In this document: positions 42,886 through 52,408 of the stretch, in pieces
Layout: every line of letters starts with the position of its first letter
Numbering within the stretch: position 1 is the first letter of the stretch
Assembly (NCBI RefSeq): GCF_900105905.1
Contig: NZ_FNSV01000005.1
Span: 3,472,001-3,536,000 of the forward strand
Source of the DNA: Rhodococcus koreensis
GTDB lineage: Bacteria; Actinomycetota; Actinomycetes; Mycobacteriales; Mycobacteriaceae
Direction of reading: 5' to 3'
DNA: 64,000 bases
The notes under the pieces: generated by a model
Told to the model about the DNA's origin: nothing
The model's input: only the letters and a program-made list of their open reading frames with translations
Databases searched by the model: none
Position numbers and translations under genes: made by a program

Positions 42886-44382
42886 CTAGTACGCGAACGA
42901 GAGTTGCTCGGGCCGGCCCGGTTCTTCGGGCTCGTCGTGGTCGTCACCCGGTGGATGCGCGTCGTGTTCGAGCGGTCCCTCCACCGTGTATCGGCGGATC
43001 AGCGTGAACCACACGACCGCCAGCGACCCGTAGACCACGGTGAACGTGATGAGCGAGACCCAGACGGTCCACGGGGAGTGATTCGAGACGCCCTGGTCGA
43101 CAGTCAGTCTGATCATGTCGACCCCGGTCGGGTTGGGTGCCACGACCCACGGTTGGCGGCCCATCTCGGTGAACACCCAGCCCGCGCTGTTGCCGAGGAA
43201 CGGCGTCGGGATGACCGCGATCGACAGCCAGCCGAACCACTTCTTGTCCGGGACGCGGCCGCCGCGGGTCATCCACAGGCCGACGACGGCAAGCAGCGCC
43301 GACCCGGCCGCCCAGCCGATCATTGCGCGGAACGTCCAGTAGGTGACGAACAGGTTGGGCTTGTAGTTGCCCGGCCCGTACATCTCCTCGTAGCGGGCCT
43401 GGATCTCGGTGACGCCCTCGACGGTGGAGTCGAAGCTGCCGTCCGCGAGGAACGAGGTGAGCCCGGGGATCTTGATGAGCTGGGTGATGCTGTCGCAGTT
43501 GTTCTGGGTGCCGACGGTGAGGATCGAGAAGTCGGCGCCGGTTTCGGTGTGGCACAGCGATTCGGCCGACGCCATCTTCATGGGTTGCTGTTCGAACATC
43601 AGCTTGCCCTGGATGTCGCCGGTGATCGCGAGTCCGACACCCGCGGCGACCATCACCCACAGCGCGAGGATCGTGACCGGACGGAACATCGTCCTGGCGG
43701 TCTCCTCGTGCTTCTTCGCGACCTCCGGTTCGGTGGCTTCCTTCGACCTGCGCATGCTGCGCACCATCCACCAGCCGCCGACGCCTGCCACGAACGTGCC
43801 CGCCGTGAGGAATGCTCCGGCGACGACGTGAGGGAAGGCCGCGAGGGCGGTGTTGTTGGTGAGCAGTTCCCAGATGCTGGTGAGTTCCGCGCGCCCGGTC
43901 TCGGGGTTGTAGACGGCCCCCACCGGGTGCTGCATGAACGAGTTCGCGGTGATGATGAAGTACGCGGACGCGTTGACACCGATCGCGACGAGCCAGATGG
44001 TGGCCAGGTGGACGAGCTTGGGCAGCCTGCCCCAGCCGAAGATCCAGAGTCCGAGGAACGTCGACTCGAGGAAGAACGCCACCAGTCCCTCGAGGGCGAG
44101 GGGCGCGCCGAACACGTCGCCGACGAAGCGTGAGTACTCGCTCCAGTTCATGCCGAACTGGAACTCCTGCACGATGCCGGTGGCGACGCCGAGCGCGAAG
44201 TTGATCAGGAAGAGTTTCCCGAAGAACTTGGTGAGCCGATACCAGTGGTCCTTTCCGGTGACCACCCACATCGTCTGCATGACGGCGATCAGCGGGGCGA
44301 GCCCGATCGTCAGCGGTACGAGGATGAAGTGATAGACGGTGGTTATGCCGAACTGCCACCGGGAGACATCCAAGGCATCCAT
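42886..44382 (-). CDS. cydA: Cytochrome bd oxidase subunit I
   Basis: The heme-bearing subunit, 498 residues. The N-terminal heme b595 ligand is His18 (TVYHFILVPL), and the Glu in FALGVATGIVQEFQFGMNW and LEGLVAFFLESTFLGLW are conserved. The quinol-binding Q-loop (about 250-330) is of the short type found in Gram-positive bacteria. The enzyme sits in the cytoplasmic membrane and supports respiration at low oxygen and with cyanide or NO present. It heads the cydABDC operon, with its own promoter, operator and a leader hairpin upstream. Confidence 0.95.
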   Translation of the reverse strand: MDALDVSRWQFGITTVYHFILVPLTIGLAPLIAVMQTMWVVTGKDHWYRLTKFFGKLFLINFALGVATGIVQEFQFGMNWSEYSRFVGDVFGAPLALEGLVAFFLESTFLGLWIFGWGRLPKLVHLATIWLVAIGVNASAYFIITANSFMQHPVGAVYNPETGRAELTSIWELLTNNTALAAFPHVVAGAFLTAGTFVAGVGGWWMVRSMRRSKEATEPEVAKKHEETARTMFRPVTILALWVMVAAGVGLAITGDIQGKLMFEQQPMKMASAESLCHTETGADFSILTVGTQNNCDSITQLIKIPGLTSFLADGSFDSTVEGVTEIQARYEEMYGPGNYKPNLFVTYWTFRAMIGWAAGSALLAVVGLWMTRGGRVPDKKWFGWLSIAVIPTPFLGNSAGWVFTEMGRQPWVVAPNPTGVDMIRLTVDQGVSNHSPWTVWVSLITFTVVYGSLAVVWFTLIRRYTVEGPLEHDAHPPGDDHDEPEEPGRPEQLSFAY

Positions 44383-44461
44383 GGCTACTCCGAAACTGGG
44401 CCCGTAGGACAGGCTTCAGGGCCGGAGCGTGGGCTTCCGCCCGACCCTTGAAAACAACGTA

Positions 44462-44519
44462 CTGCGGGGTCGTTTCCCCCGCAGGACTTTGCTACTACGA
44501 AATGTAGTAGACCTGTCAA
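44462..44519 (-). promoter_or_regulatory. cydABDC promoter, palindromic operator and leader hairpin
   Basis: On the minus strand a consensus -35 TTGACA (44514-44519) is followed by the perfect inverted repeat CTACTAC-ATTTC-GTAGTAG (44492-44510), which fills the spacer and overlaps a -10-like TAGTAG. The half-sites resemble the TACTAC/GTAGTA sites of the BlaI/MecI/CopY repressors. Downstream in the leader CTGCGGGG (44477-44484 read in minus sense) pairs with CCCCGCAG (44462-44469), followed by TACGTTGTTTTC, an attenuator-like hairpin. Confidence 0.55.
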
Positions 44520-45388
44520 GCCTCCGCGGACTCGGCACCCGACGTCTCGACCGCGAGGTCGACCAGCTCCACGATCTCGTCGGCGAGGGGCGCGTCCGGC
44601 AGGGCGAGGCCGTCGATCTTGCGCACCCGCGCGGCCATGGTGATGCTGGAGATGAGCCAAACACCTTCCGCCGTAATGAGATCCGCCGGGCGCAGTGCGG
44701 CGTACTCGCAGCGGAACCCCTTGCCGGACGCCACCTCGTAGAGGGCCTGCTGCGTGGTGCCCGGCAGAATTCCGTGCTCCGGCGGCGGCGTGAGGAGCGT
44801 CTTCTCGCGGGCGATGACCACCGTGGAACGTGGCCCTTCCAACACATTGCCCTCACTACTGACGAAGATCACATCGTCGGCCCCGAACGTGGCCGCGTAC
44901 CGCAGGGCGGCCATGTTCGTGGCATACGACAAGGTCTTCGCCCCGAGCAGCTGCCACGGCGCGCTCGCCGACAGATCCACCGAATAGCCCCGGGCCAGTG
45001 TGAGCACCGACACCCCGTCGCGGCGCGCGTCCAGGATCCGATCGGAGACCGGCCCGACGGTGACGAATGCAGTCGCGTCGCCACCGGACTCCCGGCCGCG
45101 GCTGAGCACGAGGCGCATCGCGCCCTCCCGCTCGGACCCCCACTCCTCGACGGCCAACTCCAGCGCCAGCCGCCAGTCGTCCAGGTCCTGCACCGGCAGA
45201 CCGAGGGCCCGCGCCGACGCGACCAGTCGAGTGAGGTGCGGCTCCACCTTCAGTGCGCGACCGCCGCGCACCAACAGCGTCTCGAAGACACCGTCGCCGC
45301 GCACCACCGCCAGATCGTCCGCGTGCAGCAGCGGGGCATCCGCGTCGCGCACCTCGTGGTCCAGCGTCACCAGCACTCGATCAGACAT
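44516..45388 (-). CDS. pabC: Aminodeoxychorismate lyase (PabC-like class IV aminotransferase)
   Basis: A PLP enzyme of the fold-IV class, 290 residues; family members convert 4-amino-4-deoxychorismate to p-aminobenzoate for folate. The PLP lysine is in LGAKTLSYATNMAALRYA near residue 162. Other motifs are GDGVFETLLV near 36 and EGNVLEGPRSTVVI near 190, which in this class contact the cofactor phosphate. Orthologue of Rv0812 by place; a D-amino-acid or branched-chain aminotransferase cannot be excluded from motifs alone. Its stop codon region holds the -35 of the cyd promoter. Confidence 0.82.
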   Translation of the reverse strand: MSDRVLVTLDHEVRDADAPLLHADDLAVVRGDGVFETLLVRGGRALKVEPHLTRLVASARALGLPVQDLDDWRLALELAVEEWGSEREGAMRLVLSRGRESGGDATAFVTVGPVSDRILDARRDGVSVLTLARGYSVDLSASAPWQLLGAKTLSYATNMAALRYAATFGADDVIFVSSEGNVLEGPRSTVVIAREKTLLTPPPEHGILPGTTQQALYEVASGKGFRCEYAALRPADLITAEGVWLISSITMAARVRKIDGLALPDAPLADEIVELVDLAVETSGAESAEA

Positions 45389-45450
45389 GAGACCCAGCCT
45401 ATCGACCCTGCTGACCGCCACCCGAGGTCCATGGTCCCTAGACTGGGTCC

Positions 45451-46572
45451 GTGGTCGACAAACTGCCCGTCTCACCCAGTCCACTCGTCACGGCCCCGGG
45501 CGCGGTCCCTGCGCCCGAAGGCTCCCCCGACGCCGGCGTCGCCTGGCACCACGGCGATCCGCTCGGCGAACAACGCAGCGCCGAGCGTTCCGCGGTGGTC
45601 GTCGACCGCTCCCACCGGTTCGTCATCGCGATCAGCGGACCCGAACGACTCACCTGGCTGCACACCATCTCCAGCCAGCACGTCGCCGCACTCCCCGACG
45701 GCTCGAGCGCCGAGAACCTCAGCCTCGACGTCAACGGCCGCGTCGAACACCACTTCGTCCAGACCGACCTCGACGGCGTCACCTGGATCGACACCGAAGC
45801 CGACCGCGGATCCGACCTTCTCTCGTTCCTCACCAAGATGGTGTTCTGGTCCAAGGCCGAGCCCCGCGACGGCAACGAACTCGCCGTCCTCAGTGTGATC
45901 GGCCCCGACGCCGCGGCGGTCCTCGACGCCGCCGGGGTCGCCGTGCCCGCCGAGCCGTACGCCGCGGCCGTGGTGGCCGGGGGCGGTTTCGTCCGCCGCA
46001 TGCCGTGGCCGACCGCCGACTCCTTCGACCTGCTGGTCCCGCGGGAAGGACTCGCGACGTGGTGGGGCCGGCTCACCGCCGCCGGCGCCGCCCCCGCCGG
46101 AACGTGGGCGTTCGAGGCCCTCCGGGTGGCCGCCGTGCGTCCGCGGATCGGGCTCGACACCGACGACCGCACCATCCCGCACGAGGTCCGCTGGATCGGC
46201 GGTCCCGCCGAGCACGGCGCCGTCCACCTCGAGAAGGGCTGCTACCGCGGTCAGGAGACGGTCGCCCGCGTCCACAACCTCGGCAAGCCGCCGCGACACC
46301 TGGTCCTGCTGCACCTCGACGGCAGCGCCGAGGGCAGGCCGGAACCCGGTGACCCGGTGACGGCGGGCGGCCGCGCGGTCGGACGGATCGGCACGGTGAT
46401 CGACCATCACGAACTCGGCCCCATCGCGCTGGCCCTCGTCAAACGGTCCATCCCCACCGACACCGAATTGGTGGTCGGCTCCTGCGCCGCGTCCATCGAC
46501 CCCGACTCGGTGCCCGCGGACGACGCGGTCCAGGCCGGCCGCGCCGCCGTCGACCGGCTCCGGGGCCGATGA
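45451..46572 (+). CDS. ygfZ: YgfZ/GcvT-like folate-binding protein
   Basis: A 373-residue protein of the YgfZ family, which uses tetrahydrofolate to help assemble or repair iron-sulfur clusters. The diagnostic motif KGCYRGQE, with its conserved Cys, lies near residue 262. The GcvT-like fold shows in HTISSQHVAALPDG and GTWAFEALRVAAVRPRIGLD. Orthologue of Rv0811c. It is divergent from pabC with 62 bases between, and its stop overlaps the MOSC gene start (ATGA). Confidence 0.88.
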   Translation: MVDKLPVSPSPLVTAPGAVPAPEGSPDAGVAWHHGDPLGEQRSAERSAVVVDRSHRFVIAISGPERLTWLHTISSQHVAALPDGSSAENLSLDVNGRVEHHFVQTDLDGVTWIDTEADRGSDLLSFLTKMVFWSKAEPRDGNELAVLSVIGPDAAAVLDAAGVAVPAEPYAAAVVAGGGFVRRMPWPTADSFDLLVPREGLATWWGRLTAAGAAPAGTWAFEALRVAAVRPRIGLDTDDRTIPHEVRWIGGPAEHGAVHLEKGCYRGQETVARVHNLGKPPRHLVLLHLDGSAEGRPEPGDPVTAGGRAVGRIGTVIDHHELGPIALALVKRSIPTDTELVVGSCAASIDPDSVPADDAVQAGRAAVDRLRGR

Positions 46573-47237
46573 GCGGGGCCACCGCGGCGGCCGGCGAGGT
46601 GCTGGCCGTCTGCGTGCTGCACACCGAACGCGACAGCGGCACCCGGCGGGTGACCCGCACGGCGATCGACAAGCGGCCCGTCGACGGCCCGGTGTCCGTC
46701 ACGACCGCCGGACTGGCCGGCGACCGCGTCTGCGACACCGAATACCACGGCGGGCCGTTCAAGGCCGTCTACGCGTACCAGGAGGACGAGGCGCAGCGCT
46801 GGGCGACGGAACTCGGCCGCGCACTGCCCCCGGGATGGTTCGGCGAGAACCTCCGCCTGGACGGCATCGCCGCGAGCGACGCCGTGATCGGCGAGCGCTG
46901 GCGGATCGGCACCACCGAACTGGAGGTGGCAGGCCCGCGGACGCCGTGCGGCACGTTCGGCGTGTGGGCCGCCGAGCCGAGGTGGGTCAAGCGGTTCTCC
47001 GAACGCGGCGACACGGGTGCGTACCTGCGGGTGGTGACCGAGGGGTCGATAACCGCTGGCGACGCCGTCCACCGCATCCACGTGCCCGGGCACGGCGTCA
47101 CCGTGCGCGATCTGTTCACCGGCCGCGACCCGGAACGGTTCGTGGCGCTGCTCGAACAGCAGGAGAACCTCGCTCCGACCGTCGCGGACAAGGCCCGCCG
47201 GCGGATCGCCGGACTGGAAGTGCAGGTCACGTATTGA
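46569..47237 (+). CDS. MOSC domain protein
   Basis: A 222-residue MOSC-domain protein of the YiiM type, a family that binds the molybdenum cofactor's sulfur or carries sulfur on a conserved Cys. That Cys is in GPRTPCGTFGVWA near residue 121; other motifs are GLAGDRVCDTEYHGGPFKAVYAY and WFGENLRLDG. YiiM-like proteins reduce N-hydroxylated substrates; the function here is inferred from the family. It is translationally coupled to ygfZ and to the asparaginase gene (overlaps at both ends). Confidence 0.83.
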   Translation: MSGATAAAGEVLAVCVLHTERDSGTRRVTRTAIDKRPVDGPVSVTTAGLAGDRVCDTEYHGGPFKAVYAYQEDEAQRWATELGRALPPGWFGENLRLDGIAASDAVIGERWRIGTTELEVAGPRTPCGTFGVWAAEPRWVKRFSERGDTGAYLRVVTEGSITAGDAVHRIHVPGHGVTVRDLFTGRDPERFVALLEQQENLAPTVADKARRRIAGLEVQVTY

Positions 47238-48187
47238 GCATCGAACTGGTCGAGGTCGTCCGCTCCGGATTCCGTGAGTGCGTCCACCGTGGTTCCGCGG
47301 TGATCCTCAGCGCGGACGGCGAGATCGCGCTCGCCCTCGGCGAGGTGCACACACCGATCTATCCGCGATCGTCGAACAAGCCGTGGCAGGCCGTGACGAT
47401 GCTGCGGAACGGCTTCGAACCGACCAGTTCGGAAGAGCTCGCGATCGCGACCGCATCCCACGAGGGCGAGTCGGACCACGTCGAACTCGTCGAGCGGCTT
47501 CTCGCCCGGTACGGCCTCGACGAGGATCAGCTCCGCTGCCCCGCGGATCTGCCCTCCAACGAGCTCGCGCGGGCCGAATTGCTGGCCGCCGGGGAGCTCC
47601 CCCGCCCGGTGTACATGAATTGCTCCGGCAAGCACGCGGCGATGCTCGCGACGTGCCTGGCCAACGACTGGCCGCTGGACAGTTACCTGGAGCCGACGCA
47701 TCCCCTGCAACTCGCGGTCGTCGAGACGCTCGGCTCGATCAGCGGCGACGTCGACGCCGAACTCGGCATCGACGGATGCGGGCTGCCGATCGTCCCGCTG
47801 TCGCTGACGCATCTGGCGCGGGCGTTCGCGCGGCTCGTCACCGCCGAGCCCGGCTCCCCCGAGCTCGCCGTCGCCGACGCCGTCCGCGAGCACCCGTATC
47901 TCGTCTCGGGTACCGGCAAGGACGACGCGCGCCTGATGCCGGTCGTTCCCGGGCTGATGACGAAGGCCGGCGCCGACGGGGTCTACGCGGGCGCGCTCCC
48001 CGACGGCTCGGCGTTCGCGCTGAAGATCGACGACGGTCACGAACGGGCCCGGTTGCCCCTCGCCGCAGCGCTTCTCCACCGGATGGGCGCCGAATGGACC
48101 GAGGACCTGGCCGCCCTCGCATCGCAGCCCGTGCTCGGCGGCGGCGTCCGGGTGGGGACGGTCCGGGCAATTCCGGGAGTCTTCTGA
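47234..48187 (+). CDS. Asparaginase, Rhizobium etli type
   Basis: A 317-residue protein of the AnsA family typified by R. etli asparaginase II, which hydrolyses L-asparagine to aspartate and ammonia. Visible family motifs are PRSSNKPWQAVTML near residue 46, YMNCSGKHAAMLA near 130 and the catalytic-site DGCGLPIVPLS near 178. It is not related to the E. coli enzymes. The start is TTG at 47234, overlapping the TGA of the MOSC gene, so a rare start codon is imposed by coupling. Confidence 0.85.
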   Translation: MSIELVEVVRSGFRECVHRGSAVILSADGEIALALGEVHTPIYPRSSNKPWQAVTMLRNGFEPTSSEELAIATASHEGESDHVELVERLLARYGLDEDQLRCPADLPSNELARAELLAAGELPRPVYMNCSGKHAAMLATCLANDWPLDSYLEPTHPLQLAVVETLGSISGDVDAELGIDGCGLPIVPLSLTHLARAFARLVTAEPGSPELAVADAVREHPYLVSGTGKDDARLMPVVPGLMTKAGADGVYAGALPDGSAFALKIDDGHERARLPLAAALLHRMGAEWTEDLAALASQPVLGGGVRVGTVRAIPGVF

Positions 48188-48368
48188 AGTCGAAATGCCC
48201 GCATCGGGGCAGCTCGCGACCTCGATGAGACTAAACAGACACCGGTTCGGGGTGTGGATGGAAGCGCGAGGGACTTTTCCACGCTAGAGTGTGGGGCAGG
48301 AACTTACACACTCAAACGGGGCCGCCAAATTCCCCAGGCCGCCCCGCGAAAGCGCGAGGGGGTCAGCC

Positions 48369-48569
48369 ATGGGCCGCGGCCGGGCTAAGGCAAAGCAGAC
48401 CAAGGTTGCACGCGAGCTGAAGTACAGCGTACCGACCACGGATTTTGACAGCCTGCAAAGAGAGCTCTCAGGTGGGTCGTCCAACTCGCATCGGGACGAG
48501 GTCTTCGCTGACCAGCGTGCCGACAGGGAGGGTCACTCCCGGGAGGACGACGACGACTGGCGGCGCTGA
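48369..48569 (+). CDS. DUF3073 small basic protein
   Basis: A 66-residue actinobacterial protein of the DUF3073 family (Rv0810c orthologue). It opens with the invariant GRGRAKAKQTKVARELKY and ends in a charged Asp/Arg-rich tail. Nucleic-acid binding is suggested by the basic N-terminus; nothing is proven. The ATG has GAGGGGG seven bases upstream. The 181-base gap before it includes TAGAGT at 48285-48290, a possible -10. A long terminator palindrome follows. Confidence 0.88.
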   Translation: MGRGRAKAKQTKVARELKYSVPTTDFDSLQRELSGGSSNSHRDEVFADQRADREGHSREDDDDWRR

Positions 48570-48583
48570 GATCTGAAGACACA

Positions 48584-48621
48584 GAAATGAGGGGGAGCCG
48601 GTACCGGCTCCCCCTCATTTC
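48584..48621. terminator. Perfect 19-bp two-way terminator
   Basis: A 38-base perfect palindrome with arms starting GAAATGAGGGGGAGCCGGT separates the converging DUF3073 and purM genes. Outer arms CTGAAGA (48573-48579) and TCTTCAG (48626-48632) extend the stem. ATTTC at either end supplies a short T-run in both directions. Confidence 0.85.
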
Positions 48622-48680
48622 CACATCTTCAGCCGGTCGGGGCCACTAGCTCGCCCCGTTCCGACAGACGGCACCCGACC

Positions 48681-49760
<1,080 letters not shown>

Positions 49761-49880
49761 GTGGTTGTTACTCCAGCCTTCTGTTGCTCGTCAAAATCGT
49801 GTCGGTCGGGCAATCGAGTGCTGTGATTGCGTCCTTACGGTACCGGAGTACGTTCTCCGGCCGGCTCCCGATGTACCGGC

Positions 49881-51464
49881 CTACGGCCGACTGAGGGCGT
49901 TCGCGTTGTCGTTCTCCCGCGTCGCGGGACCGCCTGCCGCGCTCTCGAGCATTCCCTCGAGAACGTTCTTTCCGATCGACGTCTCCGTGGGGAGCGCGAT
50001 GGGGTACGTGCCATCGAAGCAGGCCGCGCACAGTCGCGACGCCGGCTGCTCGGTGGCCGCGATCATGCCTTCGGTGGAGATGTAACCGAGGGTGTCGGCG
50101 CCGATGGAGCGGCGCACCCCTTCGAGCATCTCGTCGAAGCTGCCGGGCTCGCCGCCGCCACCCGCACCGTTGGCGATCAACTCGGCCGGGGAGGCGAAGT
50201 CGATGCCGTAGAAGCAGGGCCACTTGACCGGCGGCGACGCGATCCGGACGTGGATCTCCAGGGCGCCTGCCTCGCGGAGCATCCGGATGAGCGCGCGCTG
50301 GGTGTTGCCGCGGACGATCGAATCGTCCACCACCACGAGGCGCTTACCGCGGATGACTTCCTTCAGCGGGTTGAGTTTGAGGCGGATACCGAGCTGGCGG
50401 ATCGTCTGCGAGGGCTGGATGAAGGTGCGGCCCACGTAGGCGTTCTTCATCAGACCCTGGCCGTACGGAATGCCCGACCCCTGCGCGTACCCGACCGCGG
50501 CGGGAGTGCCCGATTCGGGGACCGGGATGACGAGGTCGCCCTCGGCGGGGTGCTCGGTGGCGAGGCGACGACCGATCTCGACGCGGGTCGAGTGCACCGA
50601 ACGTCCGCCGATGACACTGTCCGGACGAGCCAGGTACACGTACTCGAACACGCAGCCCTTGGGCTCGGGGTTCGCGAAGCGGGAGGAGCGGACGCCGTCC
50701 GCGTCGATGGCGAGGAGTTCGCCTGGCTCGATGTCGCGGACGAACGACGCGCCGACGATGTCGAGTGCGGCCGTCTCACTGGCCACCACCCAGCCGCGGT
50801 CCAGTCGTCCGAGGCACAGGGGGCGGATGCCGTGCGGGTCACGCGCCGCGTAGAGCGTGTGCTCGTCCATGAACGTGAGGCAGAACGCGCCGCGCAGCGT
50901 CGGCAGCAGCGTCATGGCCGCCTGCTCGATGGTGCTGTCCGCGGCGGCGTGCGCGAGGAGGGCGCCGACCACGTCCGAGTCGGACGTGGCGCCGCCGGGG
51001 CGCTTGTCGTTGACGAGGCCCGCCGCACGGGCGCGCTGCGCCAGTTCCGCCGTGTTGACGAGGTTGCCGTTGTGGCCGAGGGCGATGCCGCTGCCCGCCG
51101 CGGTGGTGCGGAAGATCGGTTGCGCGTTCTCCCACGTGGTCGAGCCCGTGGTGGAGTAGCGACAGTGACCGACGGCGACGTGGCCCGGCATCGCTGCCAG
51201 AGTCTGCTCGTCGAACACCTGGCTGACCAACCCGAGGTCCTTGAAGACCAGCACCTGCGAACCGTCGGCGACGGCGATGCCCGCCGCTTCCTGACCACGG
51301 TGCTGCAGAGCATAAAGCCCGTAGTAGGTGAGTTTCGCCACATCCTCTCCCGGCGCCCAGACGCCGAAGACTCCGCATTCTTCGCGGGGCTCGTTCTCGT
51401 CCTCGTCGGACGGGTTCGAAGAGAGAAGATTAGGACTGTGGACCGACAGATCGGCTCTGGTCAC
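49881..51464 (-). CDS. purF: Amidophosphoribosyltransferase PurF
   Basis: The first committed enzyme of purine synthesis, 527 residues, transferring glutamine amide to PRPP. A propeptide of about 29 residues precedes the nucleophile Cys in REECGVFGVWA. The PRPP loop is VVVDDSIVRGNT near residue 375. The 4Fe-4S cysteines of the Gram-positive type are seen in KWPCFYGIDF and RLCAACFDGTYP. The GTG at 51464 with GGGAG nine bases upstream is the best start; the frame runs further upstream through sequence that is not protein-like. Confidence 0.94.
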   Translation of the reverse strand: MTRADLSVHSPNLLSSNPSDEDENEPREECGVFGVWAPGEDVAKLTYYGLYALQHRGQEAAGIAVADGSQVLVFKDLGLVSQVFDEQTLAAMPGHVAVGHCRYSTTGSTTWENAQPIFRTTAAGSGIALGHNGNLVNTAELAQRARAAGLVNDKRPGGATSDSDVVGALLAHAAADSTIEQAAMTLLPTLRGAFCLTFMDEHTLYAARDPHGIRPLCLGRLDRGWVVASETAALDIVGASFVRDIEPGELLAIDADGVRSSRFANPEPKGCVFEYVYLARPDSVIGGRSVHSTRVEIGRRLATEHPAEGDLVIPVPESGTPAAVGYAQGSGIPYGQGLMKNAYVGRTFIQPSQTIRQLGIRLKLNPLKEVIRGKRLVVVDDSIVRGNTQRALIRMLREAGALEIHVRIASPPVKWPCFYGIDFASPAELIANGAGGGGEPGSFDEMLEGVRRSIGADTLGYISTEGMIAATEQPASRLCAACFDGTYPIALPTETSIGKNVLEGMLESAAGGPATRENDNANALSRP

Positions 51465-51637
51465 CGGGGTGCTCCCTGGGGATGGGCGTGTGAGGGGCAA
51501 GGTCAGTCTACGTGCCCCGCGCCGCCGCTTCTCCCACGGTGCCGATCGAACCGGCCCGACTCCCGGACGACGGGACGAAAATAGATTGGTTTCGGTATCG
51601 ATCAGCATCCTCGAACCACAGAGCGGGGGCTGTTCCG

Positions 51638-51966
51638 ATGAACGTCCGCAGCACGGCTCCGACCGCCGCAGAACGTCTGCTGAGCGGCTTCGAAGGTGCG
51701 ATGGGCATCCCCCTTCCCGTACACGTCTGCCGCAAGCTCGGACTCCAGTCGGGCATGCGACTGCTGGGGCGTGGGCTGCGGGTGGGGTTCGATGGCGATC
51801 CACGCCGCCGAGAAGTACGACGTGTCCGTCGTCGGGATCACCCTCAGCCACGAACAGGCCGAATGGGCGCGGGCCCGCACCTGGTTGCTGTATCTCGCGG
51901 CCAGCGCCCTGGGGTTCGAGGAGAAGGGTCGCCTGACGATCCATCAGGTCCTCGCCGTGCGCGTCC
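51638..51966 (+). pseudogene. Decayed cyclopropane-fatty-acid synthase
   Basis: Fragments of one methyltransferase lie in two frames. From ATG 51638 the frame gives AERLLSGFEGAMGIPLPV (the N-terminus of CFA synthases), jumps to CRKLGLQSGMRLL, then shifts frame near 51772. In the new frame VGCGWGSMAIHAAEKY (the SAM-binding motif) and VVGITLSHEQAEWA follow, joined directly to RTWLLYLAASALGFEE and IHQVLAV, the end of the family. About 130 residues are missing in the first gap and about 150 in the second. The remnant lies in the 553-base gap upstream of purF; the rest of that gap holds the purF start region and nothing else recognised. Confidence 0.75.
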
Positions 51967-52017
51967 GACACCGGATCGAGCGGCCGGCCGCGCACCCTGG
52001 CGCTGTGGCTGGGGTTA

Positions 52018-52404
52018 CTACACGCGCAGCAGCGGCAGCCAGTGGGCGATCTCCCCTGCACGACTCCCCGACACCGACACCTCGCCGCCGGACGTCGCGC
52101 CGTCGAAATCCAGCAGTCCCGTCACCAGCAGCAGCCACGTCCGCGGATCGGTCTCCACGACGTTGGGCGGGGTGCCGCGGGTGTGCCGGGGACCCTCGAT
52201 GCACTGGACCGCGACGAACGGGGGAACCCGCACCTCCACGCTCGACCCGGGTGCCACCTGCTCGAGCGTCCGTGCGCTGAGCCGGACCGCCGCGGCCAGC
52301 TGGGTGCGGGACGGCTTCTCCTCGGTGTCGCCGCGCAGCCACGGACCGACCTCGAGTACGGCGGCCCTCAGTTCGGCGGGATCTACGGCTCGACGCGACG
52401 GCAT
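52018..52404 (-). CDS. Sterol-carrier-like small protein
   Basis: A 128-residue protein of the actinobacterial sterol carrier family (Rv0807-like), with an SCP2-type alpha-beta core: LAAAVRLSARTLEQVAPG, VEVRVPPFVAVQCIEGPRH and WLLLVTGLLDFDGA. SCP2 folds bind lipids or, in TIGR03083-like proteins, thiols; no ligand is known here. The position next to purF matches M. tuberculosis. It follows the CPBP gene's partner strand: the CPBP gene ends 4 bases beyond its start, on the same strand. Confidence 0.75.
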   Translation of the reverse strand: MPSRRAVDPAELRAAVLEVGPWLRGDTEEKPSRTQLAAAVRLSARTLEQVAPGSSVEVRVPPFVAVQCIEGPRHTRGTPPNVVETDPRTWLLLVTGLLDFDGATSGGEVSVSGSRAGEIAHWLPLLRV

Positions 52405-52408
52405 GGGC

